Made by a program: the position numbers and the translations under genes. A stretch of 64,000 bases of DNA from JAIROC01 sp031553535. GTDB lineage: Bacteria > Bacteroidota > Bacteroidia > Bacteroidales > WCHB1-69. The DNA is taken from positions 1 through 64,000 of the forward strand of contig JAVBLM010000024.1 in assembly GCA_031553535.1 (NCBI GenBank), read 5' to 3'. Below the pieces are notes generated by a model. It had not been told where the DNA came from and searched no databases. It saw only the letters and a list, made by a program, of their open reading frames with translations. Each line of letters starts with the position of its first letter. The first letter of the stretch is position 1. Below, piece by piece: positions 48,957 through 57,578 of this stretch.

Positions 48957-49376
48957 CTACTTCCGACTATAGCTTAGTACCACGGTCCGTATTTCCGGAT
49001 CACCCGATGGCCCCGCTATATCCTGGCCCCATTGCAGTTGCAGCTTTCCTTCTGTTATCTTCCATGTAGCACAAATCGGAAAACAAAATAAATTCCCCTT
49101 AACTATTTCATTATACTTTGCCTTGTCCGTAGATGATGTACGTACAAATGTAAACTCCTCTTGCTGTATATCTATTTCTGAGGGAATTTCAAAATCAAAA
49201 CTGTCCATGCCAATAGCTATTTGATTATTATCTTTTATCGCAGATACGCGTTCCAATTTCCATTTTCCCAGAAGGTCTTCTTTCGATTGTCCAAAAGCCT
49301 GCAATGCTGTATTTGACAGCAACAAGTAAAGTGAAACAAACACTATCGACTTCATTTTTATTCCAGATGTTTTCAT
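48957..49376 (-). CDS. Lipocalin-like secreted protein (pair 3, small partner)
   Basis: The 139-residue protein starts MKTSGIKMKSIVFVSLYLLL, a signal peptide ending LQAFGQ. The mature part begins GKWKLERVSAIKDNNQIAIG and continues with EIPSEIDIQQ, CFPICATWKI and QLQWGQDIAGPSGDPE. It is most similar to the pair 5 small protein, including the GPSGDPE loop. The 37-bp and 50-bp gaps on either side fit one transcript. Confidence 0.72.
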   Translation of the reverse strand: MKTSGIKMKSIVFVSLYLLLSNTALQAFGQSKEDLLGKWKLERVSAIKDNNQIAIGMDSFDFEIPSEIDIQQEEFTFVRTSSTDKAKYNEIVKGNLFCFPICATWKITEGKLQLQWGQDIAGPSGDPEIRTVVLSYSRK

Positions 49377-49413
49377 AATACTCTTTCTATTTTTTTTTAT
49401 TCTCTTTTTAACT

Positions 49414-52194
49414 CTAATTAGGCGTTGCCGATATCGTTACAGATGGTGTTACCATCTGGGTTATCGTCATTGTCAAACCATTGGAAATAACCGGGTTCGA
49501 ATCGGTACATGTTATATCCGAAGTTAACTCACAAGTAATTATATCCCCATTACCAGGAGTATATGTGTAAGTGGTTGCTGTAGCGCCACTAATAGGCACA
49601 CCATTCTTTTTCCATTGATAACCCGGTGAGGTGCCACCGTTAGTAGGAACAGCCGTATAGGTTATGCTCGTACCAGAGCAAACATTATTAGCTGATGCCG
49701 ATATTACTACAGCTGGCATCACGCTGGGTGTTACCGTTATTACCAGACCATTTGATGCTACCGGATTGGGGCTGGCACATGTAGTGCTCGAAGTCATCAC
49801 ACAGGTTAGTGTATCACCCATAGCGGGAGCATATACACATATAGAGCCCGTAGCACCACTTATATTCACCCCATTTCTACGCCATTGGTATGTCGGTGAA
49901 GTTCCTCCGTTTGTTGATGTGGCGGTATACGTCACACTTGTTCCGGAACAAATAGTATTATTAGATGCCGAAATTCTTACCGATGGTACAACACTCGGTA
50001 TAACTATCATCGTCACACTGTTTGACATTACCGGATTAGTGGTGCAATCAACACTTGAGGTCAATTCGCACGTAATTACATCGCCATTAACAGGAGAATA
50101 ACTATATGTTGAAGCTGTAGCGCCATTAATATCCACACCATTCTTTTTCCACTGATAACCAGGTGAACTACCACCGTTAACAGGAACAGCCGTATAAGTT
50201 ATACTCGTGCCAGAACATATATTATTAGCTGAGGCAGATATGCTTAGCGAGGCAGATACAGTAGCTGTTATCGTATGCTTACCGGACACATTACTTGTAT
50301 CCAAACCGCAGTCGCCTGTTACAATGCAGTAGTAATAATAATCACCCGCCGTTAGGGCACTTGTAGGCGTATAGCTTATACTTGTAGCGCCGGAAATTAT
50401 CGTGCCCCCTGATTTATTAGATGCTATTGTGTTACGGTACCACTGATAGCTTGTATTTGTTCCGGTAGCCGTTATGCTTAACGCGGACGGAAAATTACCC
50501 GAATTATAACACATAGAGGCTGTAAACGTAGATGGATGAGTTGTGACAGCAGTAACGCTTACCGTAAAAGTAGTTGTATATTGATGGAAAACATTGTCCA
50601 TATCCAATACATCCATGCGGATAGTATAAACACCGTCTGTAAGGTTTTTGCCCCAAGTAGATTGGTCACGGGCAGCAGTTTCTTCCACGCCGTTTACATA
50701 CCACTTCAGATAACCCGGCGTACCGGTATTAGCTCCCCACAGCGTAGCGTCAAAAGTACGAATACCCGCTCCACAAACAGTTGTCCCATCTATAACCTGA
50801 TACAACGTGCCATCAACTGTAAAATATGCACTAAGGTCAAAAGCACCTGCTCCGGCTGTAATAATATACGATTCTGCACTCCCATGACCTGTTATATAGG
50901 CTATGAATCCTCCCGGATTATCCAGATAAATCATCACATCATCTGCTATTGCATATTCTTTATGGGCTATTTTGTAATCAGGGTTTGTGATATTGGTGTA
51001 GAATGTAAGCGCTACATTAGTTTCTACCCCCGCTCTCACTTCTTTAACTTGCATATTGTTTTCTGAGTCGGCCGGAATTATAATATGCAATATATGATAA
51101 GTTATTTGACTGGTTCCTATTGGAATAAATGGAGATATAACAGCTTTGGTCACCCGTTGCTCAATAGAAGAAATCCATTTGATACAGGGAGCGTCACCTA
51201 AAATATGGTCAACAAGAAAAGGTTTATCGGATGTAAGTTCAATTATACCTGCTGAATTATTTTCATAAGGGCTTACCGTAACTCCACTTGGAGTATTAAA
51301 AGCATCTATCTGATGTTTGTTCAATGTAACAGTGGTACTTGTAGTTCCTATCTTTTTGGTCACGGTGGTAGCATCTTCCAAGCCAATTATTTTTATGTAA
51401 TCCGTGCTTTGTCCATTATTTACTGAGATTGACGGATTCCGACTCATACTCCACACAAGGTAATGTCTTCCCGCCGTATTACCAGGCCACATTTGCTCCC
51501 AGTTATGATCACATCCACCGCCAGGATGAGGCATACCACATTGTTTAGAAATGAAAACAGCTATCTTATTATTGGATTCTACCGTATATCCGGTAAAGTC
51601 CGCTGTATTCGTTACTGAATATATACTCACTGTTCCAGTGGAAAGTGATTGATTGGAGACAAGAGCCGTACCAGCCGCATCCTTAATAGTTATAGTTGTT
51701 CCTGGCAGTGGAGCCATTATTGAAAGACTTTCGGAAGTACCATCATTTGAAAGAATAGTATAATCCGTTCCTAAAGCCTCTACCGGTAATATCGTAGTAG
51801 CATCAGTCGTCGCTTGATACATATTAAGCCCATAAACCCCAATATTTTCGGTAGCTGTTATTTTTATATATTGATTATTAGAAACTAATCCCGCAGCTAT
51901 TGGTTGAGTATAACATTTGTTTTTGTCCACTACTCTAGAATAAATACCCGGCGTATATTGTACATTATTATCCAAATAAGTACCATCTCCATACTGTGTT
52001 GTAATATAACAAGTTTTAGAAACCACATAACGAATCTGGAGACTGAGACTAGCATTAGTGGCAGCTTGACCATTATTTGACATAAAATTCAAATAGAATT
52101 CTGTCCCTTCGGTTGCACTGTTTTGGGCATAGCCAAACGAAACAGTCTGGAGACACAATATAATTATGCCTAAAATTCTAATTCTATTTTTCAT
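49414..52194 (-). CDS. Secreted IgGFc-binding-domain protein with Ig-like repeats (pair 2, large partner)
   Basis: This 926-residue protein has a signal peptide ending FGYAQ and an N-terminal region (about 25-430) matching the IgGFc-binding type domain. Visible signatures are GTEFYLNFMSN, ILPVEALGTDYTILS, VESNNKIAVFISKQC and CDHNWEQMWPG. Two different Ig-like domains follow (about 445-545 and 545-640), then three tandem 90-residue Ig repeats (about 645-915, ICSGTSxTYTA...YQWKKNGV). The protein stops abruptly after the first strand of what would be a fourth repeat (VTISATPN). Such N-terminal domains are known from FCGBP and mucin-associated proteins, and occur in bacterial surface proteins. 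Binding to antibody is not implied. The start codon overlaps the stop of the small partner by four bases, so translation is coupled. Confidence 0.83.
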   Translation of the reverse strand: MKNRIRILGIIILCLQTVSFGYAQNSATEGTEFYLNFMSNNGQAATNASLSLQIRYVVSKTCYITTQYGDGTYLDNNVQYTPGIYSRVVDKNKCYTQPIAAGLVSNNQYIKITATENIGVYGLNMYQATTDATTILPVEALGTDYTILSNDGTSESLSIMAPLPGTTITIKDAAGTALVSNQSLSTGTVSIYSVTNTADFTGYTVESNNKIAVFISKQCGMPHPGGGCDHNWEQMWPGNTAGRHYLVWSMSRNPSISVNNGQSTDYIKIIGLEDATTVTKKIGTTSTTVTLNKHQIDAFNTPSGVTVSPYENNSAGIIELTSDKPFLVDHILGDAPCIKWISSIEQRVTKAVISPFIPIGTSQITYHILHIIIPADSENNMQVKEVRAGVETNVALTFYTNITNPDYKIAHKEYAIADDVMIYLDNPGGFIAYITGHGSAESYIITAGAGAFDLSAYFTVDGTLYQVIDGTTVCGAGIRTFDATLWGANTGTPGYLKWYVNGVEETAARDQSTWGKNLTDGVYTIRMDVLDMDNVFHQYTTTFTVSVTAVTTHPSTFTASMCYNSGNFPSALSITATGTNTSYQWYRNTIASNKSGGTIISGATSISYTPTSALTAGDYYYYCIVTGDCGLDTSNVSGKHTITATVSASLSISASANNICSGTSITYTAVPVNGGSSPGYQWKKNGVDINGATASTYSYSPVNGDVITCELTSSVDCTTNPVMSNSVTMIVIPSVVPSVRISASNNTICSGTSVTYTATSTNGGTSPTYQWRRNGVNISGATGSICVYAPAMGDTLTCVMTSSTTCASPNPVASNGLVITVTPSVMPAVVISASANNVCSGTSITYTAVPTNGGTSPGYQWKKNGVPISGATATTYTYTPGNGDIITCELTSDITCTDSNPVISNGLTMTITQMVTPSVTISATPN

Positions 52195-52601
52195 TGTCTT
52201 TTGTATTTGGTTGAAACAATGTAAAGATCATTATCAGGATGTCCTTCCCCCGGATAGGAAATATATTGTTCCAAATATAATTGTTCCCCTTCCATTTGAT
52301 ATTGCGCTTCAATGGGAGCTGCAGTAAAAGGAATTATAATTTTATCTTTCGAAATTTCGACAATTCCCGCAGCTTGGTTTCCATTTTCAATAACAATCAA
52401 CTCTTTTTCATTAAATATTAGTTCGTCAAACAAGCCAAAATAAGGGTTTTGTTTCACATTTTCCAATGTAACAAAAGAATTATCGCTGCTTTTCATTACC
52501 AATACACTATCAAGCTTCCATGTGCCGTCCAAGAGGTTTTTTTGAGCAAAAGCCGAAAAAGAGCCAAATAATAGGAAAAGAATAAAAAGTTTTTGTCTCA
52601 T
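52191..52601 (-). CDS. Lipocalin-like secreted protein (pair 2, small partner)
   Basis: A 136-residue protein with a signal peptide ending SAFAQK, then LLDGTWKLDSVLVMKSSDNS, the lipocalin-like GxWxLxxV opening, and beta strands ending YIVSTKYKRQ. It is more distant from the other small proteins and lacks the two-cysteine CFxxCA segment. It overlaps its large partner by four bases, the tightest coupling among the five pairs, and so supports a functional link between small and large partner. Confidence 0.65.
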   Translation of the reverse strand: MRQKLFILFLLFGSFSAFAQKNLLDGTWKLDSVLVMKSSDNSFVTLENVKQNPYFGLFDELIFNEKELIVIENGNQAAGIVEISKDKIIIPFTAAPIEAQYQMEGEQLYLEQYISYPGEGHPDNDLYIVSTKYKRQ

Positions 52602-52664
52602 ATTTTATCAATAACTATAATTATAATTATATTTATACATTCATAAGTTATCCAATTTTTCATA

Positions 52665-54527
52665 TTAATTAGGCGTCGCCGTTATAATTATTTTTGGCGT
52701 AACAGAAGGTATTATTTTCATTATCAAGCTATTTGAAGTAACAGCTTGTCCTGCACAAGTTTCACTTGAAGTCAACTCGCAAGTAATTACGTCCCCATTA
52801 GCAGGAGCGTATGTATATGTTGTAGCTGTCGCACCATCAATATCCACACCATTCTTTTTCCACTGATAGGCCGGTGAAGTGCCACCGTTGGCAGGAACAG
52901 CTGTGTAAGTTATGTTGGTGCCTGAACAAATATTATTGGCAGATGCTGATATACCTATTGAAGGAGTCACATTGGCTATTACCGTTACTGTTGTAGAAAC
53001 GCTATCGGTACAGCCATTGGTAACTATATACCAAATAGTCGCAGTACCTGCTGATACACCAGTAACCAGCCCTCCATTGTTGATTGTAGCTACCGCCGGA
53101 TTAGCACTCTTCCATATGCCACCGGTTGTAGTATTATAAAGTTGGGTAGTTGCTCCCGTACAGGCTTGATTAATACCGGTAATCGGATTAATAACAGGTA
53201 AAACGGACGGTATATCCCGGATTACCCCTTCAACAACGGAGGGTGGAGACATCAGCCCGCCCATAATAGAAGTAACCGATACGATTTCGAGTTCAAAAGT
53301 TTTATAATCAATATTTAAACAATCATAAGCAGCCTGTATGGATAATGTCTTAGCCGTATCACCCGGTTCAAAAACAATGGTATAATCGTAAGGTAAAGAA
53401 GGAATTCCCACAAAATCGGCAGCAACTGCATTTGAAATACCGGTTAGACGTACGGTTACATGAACTGTGTCGTCCAGGTTGTACTCGCGAACTAGATTAT
53501 ATGTAAAGGTATCACCTTCATTTTTGGTTAAGGTTAAAGGATCTTCAAAACGTATAACAGAAGGCTGGGCTAAACGTACTTCATGTATTAATGTAACAGA
53601 GTCGCCGGAGGCTAAATCACCGACCGATATGGCCAACTCAATTGCCCAATCCTGTTCCTCCGTTCGGGAGTACTCGCCTTCATTTAAGTATAAATTACTC
53701 GGTTTGGTACCTATGCCAAAAGCTAACTCAGGATTATCTAACAAGGTGTACCAATCGCCACAAACGCCAACCCGCGATCGAGTATCTTCACAGTAATAAG
53801 CAATGGCTGCAGGAGTGCAATAGCCGTAAGCTGCTATCCAAGATGGCTTATTAGGCATACCATCGGCTTGCGATTCAATAACGTTAAAAGTTTCATACAT
53901 CGTGCCGCAACCAGGGGGAAGCCCTCCCGAGTTGAAACCAGCTTCCTGGTCCGGATCCACCCCACGGGCAAAGTATATATCCGTTAATATATCATTGCTT
54001 ATATTTTTAATAGTAGTATAGTGTATAACTTTGCTTCCAACTAACTGAAAGCGACATGCTACCTGAATAAGGCTTCCTGCTTGCCCATACCAGGTAACAT
54101 CAGTATATTCATTCATGGTAGTATCACTATTGTACACAAAAGCAGGAGATTGAGGGGTAATCGAATACATACTCGTATGACCATCCCTGCTATTTAAATA
54201 CTGTTGCCTGACGCCATTTTCTTTGAAAACAAGCGAGATTCCTTCGTAAGGAGACCCTGGAAGCATAAAATCGCCATAAAACACAGGCCATGCATTATTA
54301 GGAGATGCTATAAGACCTAAAGGGCCATTACCTTCGGAATTAAGAGGGCTATAATAACCCGGAGCTATAGTAGATCCATTAGAAGCACCATAAACACCTT
54401 GGGGTGATATAGCCATTTGAATGTAATCATTTTTCAAATACGCATTATCCTCGTGTATCTGGGCATTCGCATCAATCATACTTATACCCAGGATAAAGAT
54501 TGCAAGAAGAAGTTGTATATTTTTCAT
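52665..54527 (-). CDS. Secreted protein with unknown N-terminal domain, BIG2 and Ig-like domains (pair 1, large partner)
   Basis: About 620 residues from MKNIQLLLAIFILG at 54527 (frame open to 54545). The signal peptide ends DANAQ. Numbered from 54545: residues about 30-325 form a domain I do not recognise (contains NDYIQMAISPQGVYG and FARGVDPDQEAGFN). A Calx-beta-like stretch (about 328-445), BIG2 (about 448-525) and one Ig-like domain (about 527-612, YQWKKNGV) follow. The last residues TPKIIITATPN are the first strand of a further repeat, just as in the 926-residue protein. It follows its small partner by 9 to 27 bp. Confidence 0.78.
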   Translation of the reverse strand: MKNIQLLLAIFILGISMIDANAQIHEDNAYLKNDYIQMAISPQGVYGASNGSTIAPGYYSPLNSEGNGPLGLIASPNNAWPVFYGDFMLPGSPYEGISLVFKENGVRQQYLNSRDGHTSMYSITPQSPAFVYNSDTTMNEYTDVTWYGQAGSLIQVACRFQLVGSKVIHYTTIKNISNDILTDIYFARGVDPDQEAGFNSGGLPPGCGTMYETFNVIESQADGMPNKPSWIAAYGYCTPAAIAYYCEDTRSRVGVCGDWYTLLDNPELAFGIGTKPSNLYLNEGEYSRTEEQDWAIELAISVGDLASGDSVTLIHEVRLAQPSVIRFEDPLTLTKNEGDTFTYNLVREYNLDDTVHVTVRLTGISNAVAADFVGIPSLPYDYTIVFEPGDTAKTLSIQAAYDCLNIDYKTFELEIVSVTSIMGGLMSPPSVVEGVIRDIPSVLPVINPITGINQACTGATTQLYNTTTGGIWKSANPAVATINNGGLVTGVSAGTATIWYIVTNGCTDSVSTTVTVIANVTPSIGISASANNICSGTNITYTAVPANGGTSPAYQWKKNGVDIDGATATTYTYAPANGDVITCELTSSETCAGQAVTSNSLIMKIIPSVTPKIIITATPN

Positions 54528-54554
54528 CTTTATAAGTGAGTCCATTTTATATCG

Positions 54555-55010
54555 TTATAATTCTTTTTTTTGATAGAAGAAGCGAATACGTTCCTTTAAC
54601 TTATTTTGTTGATTAAGCGTAGCTGTTTTTTCCAGAATAAACAAGATAGGTTTATCTTCCCATGAAAAGTCAAATGTATAACCAATTAACGAATTTTGGA
54701 AGACAATCATAACATTGTTAGGACTATGAAATATCCCGGATTCCGCAAGTAATGCCTCATCTCCTATACCGCTATAGATAATCTGGCCATCGCTTAAACA
54801 TTCTATCTTTTCAAAATAAATTTTTCCATCGTAGTTGGATGGAGTGTAATCCTGACGATCAAGTTCAGTATTACCTTGCATCTTTATAATTTCCACCTTT
54901 GTAAGTGTCCATTTGCCAGTCAATTCATCGAGTGTAACAACTTGTGCATGCAATTTTATTTGAACACTTACCAATACAAAGGTAAAAAGCAAAAAATATA
55001 TTTTCTTCAT
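54555..55010 (-). CDS. Lipocalin-like secreted protein (pair 1, small partner), first gene of unit B
   Basis: The 151-residue protein has a signal peptide (about 1-22, KLHAQ), then ELTGKWTLTKVEIIKMQG, again the GKWxLxxV lipocalin-like opening, and C-terminal strands ending RIRFFYQKKEL. It is the most divergent of the five. It opens a run of ten closely spaced genes (55010 to 39255) with gaps from -4 to 63 bp. Its upstream region is homologous to that of unit A. Confidence 0.65.
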   Translation of the reverse strand: MKKIYFLLFTFVLVSVQIKLHAQVVTLDELTGKWTLTKVEIIKMQGNTELDRQDYTPSNYDGKIYFEKIECLSDGQIIYSGIGDEALLAESGIFHSPNNVMIVFQNSLIGYTFDFSWEDKPILFILEKTATLNQQNKLKERIRFFYQKKEL

Positions 55011-55154
55011 GGTTATTGTTTCTTTATGATATACTTAGGTTTTATATAACAATTATATTTATTTATTCATTTTAAACTATTTAACATTATAAAACTTACC
55101 AAAGAAATCCCTTGGCAACTTGTTTTTCATAGTAAAAGGTAGTATTCAGTTGCT

Positions 55155-55365
55155 AATTTGTTCTTTTTAATATATAATTTTTTATAATTATAAATTAAAT
55201 GCATAAAACAGTTCCCTATTAATCAGCAATTTAGAAGTTGTTTTCTTATATATACATTAGTATACAAAATTATACAATAAAAATATACTTTTTTTTACAA
55301 AAAGACACCTTTTTTTTAATTATAGTAATACTGTAATTCCTATAGATTAACATTGTCAAAAGTAA
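55155..55365 (-). promoter_or_regulatory. Upstream region of unit B, homologous to that of unit A
   Basis: This AT-rich segment aligns with 37680-37905 (see that entry). The plus-strand CAAAATTA at 55265-55272 reads TAATTTTG toward the genes, matching TAnnTTTG at the same place as in unit A. The implied leader is about 250 bases. The remaining gap (55366-55740) holds nothing recognised. Confidence 0.55.
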
Positions 55366-55742
55366 TTTATAAATTATTCTTATCTCCTTCTTTCGCGTCT
55401 TGGTAATTCAAATAAGTTTGAGTTTTTCACGTTAAGATCAGTTATTTATTACTGCTTGCAACTCCATTGTTAATTTGTCTTTCATGCCTGACTTTTATTA
55501 TTTATTATATACATCACTATTTTCCTATAGGTTTTCCTACTGTTTATACGTAAAGGTAAATACTTTTTTTTCCGTAGACCCGCATACTATTTAATGATAT
55601 AACCGTGATTGGTTGGAGATAAGCATCTAATAAACATGGGAAAAACTTCGGCATTTCGCCTGCATCATTGGTAATGTCCAATAATAAATATATGTCTCGA
55701 AGAAAATATTTCGTCCTGATAAATAAAATGCATTATTATTCG

Positions 55743-55750
55743 TATTTTTG
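55743..55750 (+). promoter_or_regulatory. Candidate -7 promoter box of the CPBP protease gene
   Basis: TATTTTTG matches TAnnTTTG and lies 12 bp before the ATG at 55763, leaving at most a very short leader. An upstream TTG start at 55748 would lie inside the box and was rejected. Confidence 0.5.
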
Positions 55751-55762
55751 CAAAGAAATCAT

Positions 55763-56677
55763 ATGCGATTAAACACAATGTTTGAATTAAATTTTAAGCC
55801 CCTGGGAAATCAGATAGCCCTTTTTTTTATACTATTAGGAATTAATATTATTCTTTTCAGTTTCTTTACAACGACAACCGCATCACTATTATTCGGATCC
55901 GGTAATTTACATTCTGCAGGAGCGTTACGATATATTAACAGCCTGACACAAATAGGCATCTTCGGGCTGACTGCATTCGAGTTTGCCTTTTTTGTCAATA
56001 ATAAAAAACCTCTAAACTATCTACAATTAAATACCGGAACCACCGGATTAAGCTGTTTTTATTTAATTGTAATTGCTATAGTAAGCCTTCCCGCTTTATC
56101 ATATATAATAGAATGGAACGAAGGAATAAAACTACCTCAATTTATGTCTTCAATAGAAACCTGGATGCGTGAAAAAGAAGATGCAACCGCAGAAATATCT
56201 TCCATCATGTTAGCAGGAGATAGTGTATCGATTTTATTAATGAACCTGTTAGTAATGGGTGTTATTGCTGCCTTGTGTGAAGAACTATTTTTCAGAGGGC
56301 TCATGATCAAGTGGTTCAAGAATCAATTCAAGAATATTCATCTTGCAGTATTTTTAAGCGCTTTTATTTTCAGTGCTTTCCATCTACAATTCTATGGTTT
56401 TATCCCCAGGCTATTATTGGGATTATATCTGGGATATTTATTTATATGGACAGGCTCTCTCTGGCCAAGCATAATTGCCCATTTTATTAATAATGGAATG
56501 ATAGTAGTGACTTCTTATTTGCATAACAATCATTTAATCAATGTTGAATACAGTGATTTCGGGAATGTTGGGAGCAACTATATTTTAATCGGAATATCTA
56601 TCTTTTTGACCGCCACATGCATTTATCTCTTGTATAGAGAACAAAAAAAGCCTCCCCAAAAAGAATTTCTTCAATGA
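55763..56677 (+). CDS. CPBP-family intramembrane metalloprotease
   Basis: About 304 residues with eight or so hydrophobic segments. The CPBP (type II CAAX protease, Abi) motifs are visible: E173-E174 followed by R178 in CEELFFRG, a later FxxxH (SAFHLQFYG) and a C-terminal HFINNG. This membrane-embedded protease family acts on prenylated proteins in eukaryotes. In bacteria it has varied roles, including bacteriocin self-immunity and surface protein processing. Neighbours give no substrate. The start is the ATG at 55763; ATG at 55778 is also possible. Confidence 0.85.
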   Translation: MRLNTMFELNFKPLGNQIALFFILLGINIILFSFFTTTTASLLFGSGNLHSAGALRYINSLTQIGIFGLTAFEFAFFVNNKKPLNYLQLNTGTTGLSCFYLIVIAIVSLPALSYIIEWNEGIKLPQFMSSIETWMREKEDATAEISSIMLAGDSVSILLMNLLVMGVIAALCEELFFRGLMIKWFKNQFKNIHLAVFLSAFIFSAFHLQFYGFIPRLLLGLYLGYLFIWTGSLWPSIIAHFINNGMIVVTSYLHNNHLINVEYSDFGNVGSNYILIGISIFLTATCIYLLYREQKKPPQKEFLQ

Positions 56678-56689
56678 CAATTATATCAA

Positions 56690-57395
56690 TGTTATTTAAC
56701 GTGAATTCAGGGTATAAATTGAAACTTCTTCCAATACGAATAATATCTGCTTAGTATGCTTTCCACAAATGTCCGCCTGCTCGTTTGCAAGCCTTATAAA
56801 TAATAAACCTCTCCGGAAAAATCATTCATAAGGTATACTAAGATTTAAAGATAGTAGTATATAATGCATTCAGGTTTTCCCGAAGCGTCCAAACGAAAAT
56901 GTAAAATATTTTCAGACTTTCCTGAAACGTCCAAACGAAAGTGTAAAATGTTTTCAGACCTTCTTGAAAGCGCCAAAGCAAATGCAAAAGTACTTTCAGA
57001 CCTTTCTGAAAGTACCAAAGCAAATGTAAAAATGCTTTCAGACCTTGCTGAAAACGCCAAAGCAAATGCAAAAGTACTTTCAGACCTTTCTGAAAGTGCC
57101 AAAACAAATGTAAAAGTACTTTCAGACTTTGCTGAAAATGTCAAAGCAAATGGAAAAATACTTTCAGAGCTTTCTGAAAGTGTTAAAGCAAATGTAAAAG
57201 TACTTTCAGACCTTGCTGAAATAGTCAAAGCAAATGCAAAAATGCTTTCAGACTTTTCTGAAACGGCTAAACCAAATGGTAAAATGCTTTTCTTTTCCTC
57301 TGAAATCTATAAAGATTACAGGATATTAAAATAAAAGGATGGATAAGAAGGAAAAAGTAGTATTATTGCAATCTGTATATCAAACAGTCCCCAAG
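56690..57395 (+). repeat. 42-bp tandem hairpin array with conserved flanks (element copy 2)
   Basis: About ten units lie between 56880 and 57300. The TTTCAGA word starts at 56952, 56994, 57036 and 57078, an exact 42-bp step. The best stem is CTTTCAGA/TCTGAAAG around four bases. Units alternate between a full stem (TCTGAAAG) and a shortened one (GCTGAAAA), giving an 84-bp super-period. The left flank (GTGAATTCAGGGTATAAATT near 56701) and the right flank (ATTGCAATCTGTATATCAAA near 57365) both match copy 1 at 1-595 read in reverse. Confidence 0.88.
56864..57334 (+). CDS. Possible repeat-encoded 156-residue protein
   Basis: One frame runs open through the whole of element copy 2 and encodes ten 14-residue repeats of the form hLSDLSESAKANxK. 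These could form an amphipathic helix. The start context (ATG, then GGTTTTCCCGAAGCGTCCAA) and the tail after the repeats have counterparts in copy 1, which speaks for a gene. Against it, differences between units are mostly amino-acid changing, copy 1 is frame-shifted by two 41-bp units, and no signal peptide or known domain is seen. I consider a non-coding element more likely. Confidence 0.25.
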   Translation: MHSGFPEASKRKCKIFSDFPETSKRKCKMFSDLLESAKANAKVLSDLSESTKANVKMLSDLAENAKANAKVLSDLSESAKTNVKVLSDFAENVKANGKILSELSESVKANVKVLSDLAEIVKANAKMLSDFSETAKPNGKMLFFSSEIYKDYRILK

Positions 57396-57578
57396 AATAG
57401 ATTATCTTACTTTATTCGATATTCTTATTATATTTAGGAACTTTATTTTATTTTCATATAACGGGATTCTACATTTGTTTGTGACTTTTACCGACATTAA
57501 AACTCGATAAATCATTGATGCGAATTATACTTCATTCCGGTATTATTCAAGCAACTCTTAAATATGATACAACTACTA

